Position numbers and translations under genes: made by a program
The notes under the pieces: model-generated
What the model was told of the DNA's origin: nothing
Database searches by the model: none
Seen by the model: only the letters and a program-made list of their open reading frames with translations
Shown: one piece after another, positions 37,637 to 45,200 of the stretch
Layout of the letters: every line of letters begins with the position of its first letter
Numbering within the stretch: the first letter of the stretch is position 1
Source: JAPLJM01 sp963708515
GTDB lineage: Bacteria > Desulfobacterota > Syntrophia > Syntrophales > Fen-1087
NCBI GenBank assembly: GCA_963708515.1
Contig: CAVPSX010000015.1
Span: 1-64,000, forward strand
Reading direction: 5' to 3'
Length of the DNA: 64,000 nucleotides

Positions 37637-39439
37637 ATGAAAGAAGAGCGCACAGATCTTCGGCAAGCGGAAAAAGAGCTCAGAGAGAGCGAGGCGCTGT
37701 ATCGCGCCCTCGCGGAGAAGTCCATGTCCGGTGTTTATGTCGTGCAGGACGGCGTGTTCAAGTTTATCAATGCCAATGCCGCGGACTACGTCGGTCACAA
37801 AAAAGAAGAGCTGATCGGCAGAAAAACGCTTGAGATCGTATATCCCGAAGACAGGAAGGATCTCGTTACCAACGCCCGGGCGATGCTGCGAGGCGAGCAA
37901 CATTCCCCTTATGAGTACCGTGTCATTACAAAAGATGGGCAGATCCGGTGGATCATGGAGACGGTTACACCGATTGTTTACGAGGGCAAACCTGCGGTCC
38001 TCGGGAACTCCATGAATACGTCCTGGGCCCTCTCGAGGATGGACGTAGGGATCGTGATGGCCATCATCGAGGCCGTTTACGACGGCGTGTACATTATCGA
38101 TATGGATGGTTATTTCATTGCAGCGAACAAGGGGTTTGAGAGAATTACAGCCATCAGCCGGGAGGAACTGATCGGGCAGCACACGAACTATCTGACTGAA
38201 AGGAAATATATCAACGAAGCCGTCAATGTCGATGTCCTCAAGGATCTGAAGACCCGGTCGAAGTTGATCCGCTATCCGAGCGGGAAGGAAGTGCTTGTCT
38301 CGGCTGCCGTGGTCTGGGATAAGAATAACAGGGCCGTCGGCGTGGTCAGCACGCTGCAAGACCTGACGGAACTCAATAACATGCAGAAGAGTTTGGTTCA
38401 ATCCAATGTTTTGGTTGAAAAATATAAAAGGAAGCTGGACCATCTGGCGGAAAAGTTAGAGCTCAACAAGCATGAATTTATCACTCAAACGGCGGAAGGC
38501 AAGCATGTCCTGACGCTCGCGGAAAAGGTCGCCGGTTCCAATGTCACCGTCCTGATTACGGGGGACTCCGGTGTCGGAAAGGACGTGATCGCCAGATACA
38601 TTCATGAGCACAGCAAGCGCAAGGAGAAAGGCGCTTTCACAAAAGTGGACTGCGCCGCGATGCCTGCAAACCTGCTGGAGTCGGAACTTTTCGGATACGA
38701 GAAAGGCGCCTTTACGAATGCCAGAAACGAAGGTAAAAAAGGATTGATCGAAGTTGCCGACAAGGGCACCCTGTTTCTGGACGAAATCGGGGAATTGCCT
38801 TTCGAACTGCAGTCCAAGTTATTGAATGTCATCCAGGATAAAGAATTTAAAAGAATCGGCGGATTGACCACGCTGTCGGCCGATGTCCGGATCATTGCCG
38901 CGAGCAACCGCAATATCGGGGAGATGGTCAGGAACCGTACATTCAGGCAGGATCTTTACTATCGGTTGAGCGTCGTTCCCATACAGGTGCCGCCCCTGCG
39001 GGAAAGGCGGGAGGACATCGTCCCCCTTGTTTTGCATTTTCTGAATTATTTCAACAATATATACAATACGAGCAATTATATCTTCAAGGGGGCCCTGGAC
39101 TATCTGAAAACTTACGACTGGCCGGGCAATGTGCGGGAATTAAAGAACATGATCGAACGGTTTGTGATCGTCAATCCCGATGTTGAAATTCAAGTCGCCG
39201 ATATCGACGCCGAGATCAGGAACCTCTCCAAAGTTAACTTGACGCATCTCGATGAGATGAAAATCCTCAACCGGGTCGGCCCGCTGAAAAACCACGTGCA
39301 TCAGCTTGAGAAGGAACTGATCAAGGCGGCATTGGAAATGCATCGCACGCTGGCCGATGCTGCCGGCGATCTCGGAATCGACATTTCAACCCTGACGAGA
39401 AAAAAGCAGAAATACGGACTCCGTGGCGGCTGGGATTAA
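37637..39439 (+). CDS. PAS-domain sigma-54-dependent transcriptional activator
   Basis: The 600-residue regulator has two PAS sensor domains (about residues 15-130 and 140-250), a linker helix and an AAA+ sigma-54 interaction domain (about 280-510). A C-terminal Fis-type helix-turn-helix (TLADAAGDLGIDISTLTRKK) ends it. Walker A is GDSGVGKD (309-316), Walker B GTLFLDEIGELP, and the arginine-finger region VRELKNMIER is present. The sigma-54-contacting loop reads GAFTNA (357-362) instead of GAFTGA. There is no response-regulator receiver domain, so it probably senses a ligand or redox state through PAS. A perfect terminator overlaps its stop. A sigma-54 promoter and tandem palindromes lie just downstream, before the CoA-transferase genes it probably controls. 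Confidence 0.93.
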   Translation: MKEERTDLRQAEKELRESEALYRALAEKSMSGVYVVQDGVFKFINANAADYVGHKKEELIGRKTLEIVYPEDRKDLVTNARAMLRGEQHSPYEYRVITKDGQIRWIMETVTPIVYEGKPAVLGNSMNTSWALSRMDVGIVMAIIEAVYDGVYIIDMDGYFIAANKGFERITAISREELIGQHTNYLTERKYINEAVNVDVLKDLKTRSKLIRYPSGKEVLVSAAVVWDKNNRAVGVVSTLQDLTELNNMQKSLVQSNVLVEKYKRKLDHLAEKLELNKHEFITQTAEGKHVLTLAEKVAGSNVTVLITGDSGVGKDVIARYIHEHSKRKEKGAFTKVDCAAMPANLLESELFGYEKGAFTNARNEGKKGLIEVADKGTLFLDEIGELPFELQSKLLNVIQDKEFKRIGGLTTLSADVRIIAASNRNIGEMVRNRTFRQDLYYRLSVVPIQVPPLRERREDIVPLVLHFLNYFNNIYNTSNYIFKGALDYLKTYDWPGNVRELKNMIERFVIVNPDVEIQVADIDAEIRNLSKVNLTHLDEMKILNRVGPLKNHVHQLEKELIKAALEMHRTLADAAGDLGIDISTLTRKKQKYGLRGGWD

Positions 39440-39465
39440 AAAGGGAACTGTCCCCTTTTTAATCC
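39433..39465 (+). terminator. Terminator overlapping the activator stop codon
   Basis: Perfect 13-bp arms GGATTAAAAAGGG (39433-39445) and CCCTTTTTAATCC (39453-39465). The stop codon TAA is inside the left arm. The run of A and T inside the stem makes it usable in either direction. It isolates the regulator from the CoA-transferase operon. Confidence 0.75.
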
Positions 39466-39476
39466 AGCCTCCGTTG

Positions 39477-39512
39477 CTGTGCGTAAATGCACATCTGTGC
39501 ATTTACGCACAG
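39477..39512. promoter_or_regulatory. Tandem palindromic activator-binding site (probable enhancer)
   Basis: TGTGCGTAAATGCACA (39478-39493) and TGTGCATTTACGCACA (39496-39511) are each palindromic at their ends (TGTGC-N6-GCACA). They are exact reverse complements of one another, 2 bp apart. With C39477 and G39512 they make one perfect inverted repeat with 17-bp arms. Two dyads centred 18 bp apart, about 110 bp upstream of a sigma-54 promoter, is the usual layout of an NtrC-family upstream activating sequence. Confidence 0.65.
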
Positions 39513-39587
39513 GCATCTTTACATAACCTCCGATTAACCACAAAAACAAACCATGTTAATTTAATCGCTTATGTTTATTTTTCAAAT

Positions 39588-39603
39588 TGGTATGCCTGTT
39601 GCT
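39588..39603 (+). promoter_or_regulatory. Sigma-54 promoter of the CoA-transferase/TRAP genes
   Basis: TGGTATGCCTGTTGCT has the invariant GG (39589-39590) and GC (39601-39602) exactly ten bases apart. It fits the consensus TGGCACG-N4-TTGCW at most other positions. It is about 145 bp before the CoA-transferase start, with a possible enhancer upstream and a sigma-54 activator gene next door. Confidence 0.7.
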
Positions 39604-39748
39604 GTATGGTTAAGACAAATTCACAGACAGATGATGCTCTAACTTAATTTCTTTGAAGGAAAGGAGGTGGAAAAGCGCTTTGAGTGTCAGGAGAGGGTAA
39701 GGAAATGATAGATCAGGGGGCAGAATCTACAGGATGGAGGTTGGCAAA

Positions 39749-40753
39749 ATGGAAATATTAGAACAAGGCAGCGGAGAGATTTTCTCGAAAATCACCCCTG
39801 ATGATTTCCGCAGTCACATGCTCGCCAAGACAGAAAGAGCCAATACGGACAAGCGCATGGAATTAAAAGAGGCCATCAAGCGTTTCATCAGGACAGGTGA
39901 TTATATATCCATCGGCGGATGCAGCATTGTACGCCTGCCCATCGCCTTCATCCATGAGGTCTTGAGACAGGGATATTATTTCAGAATGGCTGCGGGTACG
40001 CGGACATTCGATGTGGATCTGCTCCTGGATAACGACAGGATCATGGAACTGGATATCGGCTATATCCTGGGGCTCGAGATGCTGGGCATTCCGCAATATA
40101 CCAGGACCCGCGTCAAGGAGAGGCTGGCAAAAGGCGAGCTCAAAATTACCGAGTGGTCGAATGGAACCATGGCTTGGCGGCACAAGGCCGCATCCATGGG
40201 AGTCTCTTTCCTGCCGGTGCGAAGCCTGGCCGGGACCGATACGTTCAAGCACAGCGCTGCGAAGAAAGTCAAATGTCCCTTTACGGGGATCGATATGATT
40301 CTGGTTCCGGCCCTGTACTGCGATGCGTGCATCATCCATGTGCACCGGGCGGACAAGTACGGGAACTGCCAGATCGACGGCATGCTGAATGAGGATCTGG
40401 AGAAGGCACGCTCCGCAAAAAATCTCATTATCACGACGGAACAAATCATCGACACCGACGAAATCCGCAAGGACGGCTCCAAAACCGTGATTCCCCAGTT
40501 CTACGTGGACGCCGTTGTCGAGATTCCCTGCGGCGCCTATCCCACGAATATGCCGGGAATGTACTACCTGGATCTGGACCATTTAAAAGCTTATGCAAAA
40601 GCCGCCGAGGATCGTTCCGGAGAAAGCCTGAAAACTTATTACCTCGACTATGTATTCGGGACGAATGATTTTGATGAATTTCTCGAAAAGTGCGGCGGCC
40701 GCAAGCGGATCGAGGAACTTAAAGCAGTTGAATTGATGGAAGGGAGAGCCTGA
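39749..40753 (+). CDS. CoA-transferase alpha subunit (glutaconate CoA-transferase type)
   Basis: The 334-residue protein belongs to the GctA-like class I CoA-transferase subunits. Features are MELKEAIKRFIRTGDYISIG, a glycine-rich GGCSIVRLP, and HVHRADKYGNCQIDG. The class moves CoA from acyl-CoA to a free acid without spending ATP. The ATG at 39749 has GGAGGT seven to eight bases upstream and is preferred over the ATG at 39734. The beta subunit follows after five bases. Its position behind a sigma-54 promoter and before a TRAP carrier suggests that it activates an imported carboxylic acid; the acid is unknown. Confidence 0.88.
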   Translation: MEILEQGSGEIFSKITPDDFRSHMLAKTERANTDKRMELKEAIKRFIRTGDYISIGGCSIVRLPIAFIHEVLRQGYYFRMAAGTRTFDVDLLLDNDRIMELDIGYILGLEMLGIPQYTRTRVKERLAKGELKITEWSNGTMAWRHKAASMGVSFLPVRSLAGTDTFKHSAAKKVKCPFTGIDMILVPALYCDACIIHVHRADKYGNCQIDGMLNEDLEKARSAKNLIITTEQIIDTDEIRKDGSKTVIPQFYVDAVVEIPCGAYPTNMPGMYYLDLDHLKAYAKAAEDRSGESLKTYYLDYVFGTNDFDEFLEKCGGRKRIEELKAVELMEGRA

Positions 40754-40758
40754 GGGTT

Positions 40759-41550
40759 ATGGAAAAGAAAAAGTACAACCCGATCGAACTTATGGCAACG
40801 GTCGCCTCGCGGCATCTCGAAGACGGCAAAGTGATTTTCGCCGGCACCGGCATTCCCATGCTTGCCGCCGCCCTGGCCCAGAAGATTCACTCTCCTAATC
40901 TGGTTCTCGTTTTTGAAGCGGGCGGCATTTCTCCGAAAGCGTCCATGTTGCCCCTTTCGGTGGCGGATTCGCGGACCACCTACCGGGCGATTTCCTGTGC
41001 GAATATGCCCGAAGCGATGGAGATGCTGCAAAAAGGGCTGGTTACATACGCGTTTTTGGGCGGCGCCCAGATCGACAAATACGGGAATCTCAATTCCACG
41101 ATGATCGGGGACGATTACCAGAATCCCCGGACAAGATTGCCTGGCAGTGGCGGCGCCAACGAGCTGGGCTCGCTGGCCTGGAAGACGCTGATCATCATGA
41201 ATCACAGCCGCAGGCGTTTTGTCGAAAAAGTCGATTTCATTACAACGCCCGGCTATCTGGACGGACCCGGCGCCCGCGAGCGGGCAGGGCTGCCGCCGGG
41301 AAACGGCCCCCATCTCGTTTTTACCGAGTTGGGGATATTCGATTTCGAGGAGAAAAGCAGGCGCATGCGCTTGAAATCCCTATTGCCTGGTGTTTCCCGG
41401 GAAAAGGTGATAGAAGAGACAGGTTTTGATCTGCTGATTTCAGACCATGTCGGTCGGGAGGAAGAACCGACTCGGGAGGAACTCAGAGCGTTGCGGGAGG
41501 ATGTGGACCCCTGGAGGGTGGTGCTCAGCCGGGGAGACAGCAGTGATTGA
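40759..41550 (+). CDS. CoA-transferase beta subunit
   Basis: The 263-residue partner of the upstream alpha subunit carries the catalytic glutamate, seen in LVFEAGGISPKAS (about residue 54), which forms the enzyme-CoA thioester. YGNLNSTMIGDDYQNPRTRLPGSGGANE is split by the family into two conserved loops, and the second (LPGSGGANE) shapes the oxyanion region. The length fits GctB-like subunits. The start follows GGGAGAGCCTGAGGGTT. A small hairpin and 54 bp separate it from the TRAP binding-protein gene. Confidence 0.9.
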   Translation: MEKKKYNPIELMATVASRHLEDGKVIFAGTGIPMLAAALAQKIHSPNLVLVFEAGGISPKASMLPLSVADSRTTYRAISCANMPEAMEMLQKGLVTYAFLGGAQIDKYGNLNSTMIGDDYQNPRTRLPGSGGANELGSLAWKTLIIMNHSRRRFVEKVDFITTPGYLDGPGARERAGLPPGNGPHLVFTELGIFDFEEKSRRMRLKSLLPGVSREKVIEETGFDLLISDHVGREEEPTREELRALREDVDPWRVVLSRGDSSD

Positions 41551-41556
41551 TTTTCT

Positions 41557-41576
41557 CCCCGCTGCTTGAGGCGGGG
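41557..41576 (+). terminator. Intercistronic hairpin before the TRAP genes
   Basis: CCCCGC (41557-41562) pairs with GCGGGG (41571-41576) around an 8-base loop, seven bases after the CoA-transferase stop. There is no T-tract. It could stabilise the 3' end of the CoA-transferase message or partly attenuate transcription into the TRAP genes. Confidence 0.4.
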
Positions 41577-41604
41577 AACAACCAAAAGAAAAGGAGAAAA
41601 AGCG

Positions 41605-42699
41605 ATGAAAAAGAGTTTGACAATCATGGTCGCCGTCGTACTCGCGACGGTATTCTGCGCGGGTCTCGCCATGGCCCAGTCCGGCGTCATTAAATGGAAG
41701 ATGGTCTCCACCTGGACGCCGTCCATCGATCTGCTCGAAGGCGACAAGAACTTCGCCAAGCTCGTCAACGAGATGAGCGCCGGACGCCTTCAGATCACGG
41801 TCTCGCCCGCGGGCGAGCTGGTCCCGGCCAATGCGGTTTTCGACACCGTTGCCAAGGGCTCCGTAGAGTGCGGCGGCGACTGGCCGAGCTACTGGGCCGG
41901 CAAGAACAGCGCCTTCGACCTTCTCGGTTCCTTCCCGATGGGGCTGACCCAGTACGACTACATCAACTGGTACTACCATTACGGCGGGAAGAAGGTTTTC
42001 GACGACCTGTTCGGAAAGTACAATATGGTCTATTTCCTGACGTCCGTCAGTCCGCAGGAATCGGGCATCCGGACCCGCGTCCCGATCAAAACGCTGGCCG
42101 ATTACAAAGGCAAGAAACTCCGCATGTCCGGCAAGGCCCAGGGTCATATCTTGAAGAAGCTGGGGGCCGCCCAGGTCATGGTGTCCGGCGGCGAGATCTA
42201 CCAGGCCCTGCAGATGGGGACCATCGACGGCGCCGAGTTCAGTGTTCCCTCGATCGACTGGAAGATGGGCTTCGCCGAGGTGACGAAGTACAATATCGGT
42301 CCCGGGTGGCATCAGCCCTCCTCCACCTTCGGCGTCATGATCAACAAGGACGCCTGGGCAAAACTTCCGGCGGATCTGAAGCTGGTCGTCGAGAGGGCGG
42401 CCCAGGCCAATATGGCTGTCATGAGCAGCTGGTATGAAACCGGCAACATGAGCGCCCTGTATAACTTCAAGCAGAAGGGCACGCAGGTCATCCGGCTCTC
42501 CAACAACGATCTCAAGAAGCTCGAGGAGTATGCCTGGGAGTTCCTCGTGGATGAGGCGTCCAAGAACCCCGATTATCAAAAGGCCGCCCTTTCCATGTTC
42601 CAGTACCTGAAGGACTTCCGTGACGTCAGGGATTTCCAGGAGCCGTTTGCACAGGGAAGAAACCCCTTTACGATTCCGAAACTTCCCGGGCTTAAATAA
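41605..42699 (+). CDS. dctP: TRAP transporter substrate-binding protein
   Basis: The 364-residue periplasmic protein has a signal peptide (about residues 1-24, ending GLAMA) and a DctP-type fold. Family features are VNEMSAGRLQITVSPAGELV, YKGKKLRMSGKAQG, LGAAQVMVSGGEIYQALQMG and the substrate-arginine region KLRMSG. It captures a carboxylate for the membrane subunits encoded next. The ATG at 41605 has AAAAGGAG upstream; a longer frame adds a non-signal head. The ligand cannot be read, but the linked CoA-transferase suggests an organic acid that is then activated to its CoA ester. Confidence 0.92.
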   Translation: MKKSLTIMVAVVLATVFCAGLAMAQSGVIKWKMVSTWTPSIDLLEGDKNFAKLVNEMSAGRLQITVSPAGELVPANAVFDTVAKGSVECGGDWPSYWAGKNSAFDLLGSFPMGLTQYDYINWYYHYGGKKVFDDLFGKYNMVYFLTSVSPQESGIRTRVPIKTLADYKGKKLRMSGKAQGHILKKLGAAQVMVSGGEIYQALQMGTIDGAEFSVPSIDWKMGFAEVTKYNIGPGWHQPSSTFGVMINKDAWAKLPADLKLVVERAAQANMAVMSSWYETGNMSALYNFKQKGTQVIRLSNNDLKKLEEYAWEFLVDEASKNPDYQKAALSMFQYLKDFRDVRDFQEPFAQGRNPFTIPKLPGLK

Positions 42700-42771
42700 G
42701 CGGGTGAACGCATCGGGGCGTCCGGCCGGTTGCCGGGCGCTCCGAAATTCAACAGAAAGAGGTTTTCCGAT

Positions 42772-43287
42772 ATGAACACATTGCTTGGCTTATCCAAGAA
42801 GATCGATGCGTTAAGCACATGGACGGGGAAGGTCTTCAGCTACTTACTGATCCCCCTGACGGTGTGCGTCGTCTTTGAGGTCGTCACGAGGTACCTTGGT
42901 AGTCCCACGATCTGGACCTTCGAGACAAGCAACTTCTTCTACGGCGCCCATTTCATGCTCGTGGCCGCCTACGGCCTTCTAATGAAATCCCATGTAAGCA
43001 TCGATCTGATCTCCACCAAGTTCTCCGGCAAGACGCAGGCCATCGTCTCGCTGTTCTGCTACGCCACCATGTATCTTCCGTTCATTGCGGTATTCACCTA
43101 TTTTGGGTTCGCATACTCGTACAACTCGTGGGGCATGTTGGAAAATTCATGGAGCAGTTGGGGGCCGCCGCTCTATCCCATCAAGACCGTCATCCCGGTG
43201 ACCGCCGTGCTGCTGCTCTTGCAGGGCGTCTCGGAGGTCATCAAGACCGTCGACGGTCTTACGCAAACAAAGGAGGTGAGCCGATGA
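42772..43287 (+). CDS. dctQ: TRAP transporter small membrane subunit
   Basis: The 171-residue protein has four membrane helices and the DctQ pattern (LIPLTVCVVFEVVTRYLGSPTI beginning the first conserved helix). It links the binding protein with the large permease. The start at 42772 follows GAAAGAGG. Its stop overlaps the start of dctM (ATGA), and the ribosome site of dctM lies inside its last codons. Confidence 0.9.
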   Translation: MNTLLGLSKKIDALSTWTGKVFSYLLIPLTVCVVFEVVTRYLGSPTIWTFETSNFFYGAHFMLVAAYGLLMKSHVSIDLISTKFSGKTQAIVSLFCYATMYLPFIAVFTYFGFAYSYNSWGMLENSWSSWGPPLYPIKTVIPVTAVLLLLQGVSEVIKTVDGLTQTKEVSR

Positions 43288-44609
43288 GTCCTGAACTGGC
43301 TGCCATCAGCATGTTTGTCGTGCTGGTCATCTTTTTATTCCTGGGGCATCCCCTGGCCTTCGTCCTTGCCGGCGTCGGCGTCATCTTCGGTTTTGCCTTC
43401 ATCGGACCGCAGTTCTTCGGTATTTTTATGGAGCGGATTTACGGAACCATGGACAATTTCGTCCTTGTGGCCATCACGCTGTTCATTCTGATGGGGAACT
43501 TCCTCACGATGTCGGGTGTGGCGGATGAACTCTTCAAGGCCCTGCGCGTCCTGCTCGGTCCGATCCGGGGCGGCGTGGGGCTCGCCGTGATCGCGGTCTG
43601 TATCGTCTTTGCGGCCTGCACGGGCATCATCGGCGCCTCGGTCGTCACGATGGGGCTGCTCGTCGGGCCGATGCTGATCCGCTACGGCTACCAGAGGGAA
43701 ATCACCATGGGAATGGTCGCGGCAGGCGGGAGTCTCGGGATCCTCATTCCCCCGAGCATCATGCTCGTCATGATGGCCGACCAGGCGGCGATGTCCGCCG
43801 GAAAGCTCCTCATGGCCGGCGTTGTTCCGGGCGTGACGCTGGGCGTCATCTACATGATCTACATCGCGATCCGCTGCGCCATCAATCCGGAAATCGGGCC
43901 TCCCATCCCCGCAGCGGAGCTCGCGTTGATCCCCTTTGCCAAGCGCGTCAAGGACACCCTGCGCTATGCCATCCCACCGCTGGTGCTGATTTTCCTCGTT
44001 CTCGGGGCGATCTTCTTCGGCATCGCCACGGCAACTGAGGCGGCCGGTGTCGGGGCTTTCGCTGCGTTCATCATGGTCGTCGCCTACCGAAAACTGACCT
44101 GGCAGAATTTCACCGACTGTCTCTACTCGACGTCGCGTACCACAACGATGGTCATCATCATCATCATCGGCGCCACCTGCTTCACGGGCGCCTTCCTGGG
44201 TCTGGGCGGAGGCAAGGCCATCGTCGAGGCGATGCTCGGACTCGGTCTGGGGAAATGGGGCACCTACGTCCTGATCATGGTGATCTACATTATCCTCGGC
44301 TGCTTCATCGACTGGATCGGGATCGTCATGATCACGTTTCCGATTTTCCTGCCCGTCGCCCAGGCGCTGGGATTCGACATGCTCTGGTTTGTTGCCATGC
44401 TGGCAATCAACCTCCAGATGTCCTTCCTGACCCCGCCGTTCGGCTATGCCCTGTTCTACCTGTCGGGGCTCGGGATAGAGGGGGTGACTTTGGCCCACAT
44501 TTACCGGGGCGTCGTACCGTTTCTGATTCTCCAGGCGATCGGGGTGATGATCTGTACGATTTTCCCGGAGGTTGTCGTCTGGCTGCCCAATGCCATGTTA
44601 GGGAAATAG
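43284..44609 (+). CDS. dctM: TRAP transporter large permease subunit
   Basis: The 441-residue protein has about twelve hydrophobic segments. DctM features are LGHPLAFVLAGVGVIFGF, CTGIIGASVVTMGLLVGPML, GGSLGILIPPSIMLVMM, FIDWIGIVMITFPIFLPV and LTPPFGYALFYLSG. It drives uptake with the sodium or proton gradient. The start at 43284 overlaps the dctQ stop and follows AAAGGAGGTGA. It ends the sigma-54-controlled block; a strong bidirectional terminator follows. Confidence 0.95.
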   Translation: MSPELAAISMFVVLVIFLFLGHPLAFVLAGVGVIFGFAFIGPQFFGIFMERIYGTMDNFVLVAITLFILMGNFLTMSGVADELFKALRVLLGPIRGGVGLAVIAVCIVFAACTGIIGASVVTMGLLVGPMLIRYGYQREITMGMVAAGGSLGILIPPSIMLVMMADQAAMSAGKLLMAGVVPGVTLGVIYMIYIAIRCAINPEIGPPIPAAELALIPFAKRVKDTLRYAIPPLVLIFLVLGAIFFGIATATEAAGVGAFAAFIMVVAYRKLTWQNFTDCLYSTSRTTTMVIIIIIGATCFTGAFLGLGGGKAIVEAMLGLGLGKWGTYVLIMVIYIILGCFIDWIGIVMITFPIFLPVAQALGFDMLWFVAMLAINLQMSFLTPPFGYALFYLSGLGIEGVTLAHIYRGVVPFLILQAIGVMICTIFPEVVVWLPNAMLGK

Positions 44610-44684
44610 GAGTCGGATCGGCTCTATACATAAAAACCATTTTCATGCTTTGTGCCCCCCCTCCTCGCCGGCATGAGTGGTTTT

Positions 44685-44728
44685 ACAAAAAAGGGCGAGA
44701 AAAGCCATGTTTCCTCGCCCTTTTTTGT
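44685..44728. terminator. Bidirectional terminator after dctM
   Basis: ACAAAAAAGGGCGAG (44685-44699) and CTCGCCCTTTTTTGT (44714-44728) pair perfectly over 15 bases, giving a T-tract on either strand. It ends both dctM and the convergent small gene. Confidence 0.9.
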
Positions 44729-44742
44729 GGTGCAACATATAA

Positions 44743-45045
44743 TTACTTGAGTTTATAGCCCTCTCTGAGGTAGTACCGTCCCCCTTCCAGCATGCGGACC
44801 ACGTCCTGTTTGAACAGTTCCTCGAGCGCCTTGGGCCGGTAGTCCTTCAATCCGACATTGATCGTCGGATTTTTGGCGTAAGGCAGCTCCACCGCCGATG
44901 CCGGGTCGAACGCCTTTTTCTCCTTCAAGTCCCGGATGATGAAGTCGCAGGCCTTCTTCATCTTCCAGCCGGCGATGCGCAGCGCCAGGAACAGGGCTCC
45001 GATCACAAATAGAATGAATAAAATGGTCTTGAGGGCTTCCGGCAT
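44743..45045 (-). CDS. Small membrane-anchored protein of unknown function
   Basis: The 100-residue protein begins with one membrane helix (about residues 6-26, TILFILFVIGALFLALRIAG) and then a soluble cytoplasmic or periplasmic tail. The tail contains KKACDFIIRDLKEKKAFDP and ends in YYLREGYKLK. I do not know a named family. The start at 45045 is behind CAGGAG; a frame reaching 45153 has no ribosome site. The tail could be a small winged-helix-like domain, but this is speculation. It lies after the GAF/cyclase gene on the same strand, 155 bp away. Confidence 0.75.
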   Translation of the reverse strand: MPEALKTILFILFVIGALFLALRIAGWKMKKACDFIIRDLKEKKAFDPASAVELPYAKNPTINVGLKDYRPKALEELFKQDVVRMLEGGRYYLREGYKLK

Positions 45046-45200
45046 GGCGGTAAACTCCTGAGATGCTGTTTGTGACCCGTGTGTATGTCTCGTCTCACGA
45101 TTCTTTTCTAAATTTAATAGCACCGGTAAGGAAAGGGGGTCAATAAAAATCAAGGCCGCAGACCTGCAAAAATATGGGACGCTTCCCAGTCAGAGGTCCG

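Noticed and set aside
43335..44498. Open frame of 387 codons on the minus strand
   Set aside because: It is fully antisense to the intact dctM gene, is rich in Asp, His and Arg as expected from a reversed membrane-protein gene, and has no family similarity.
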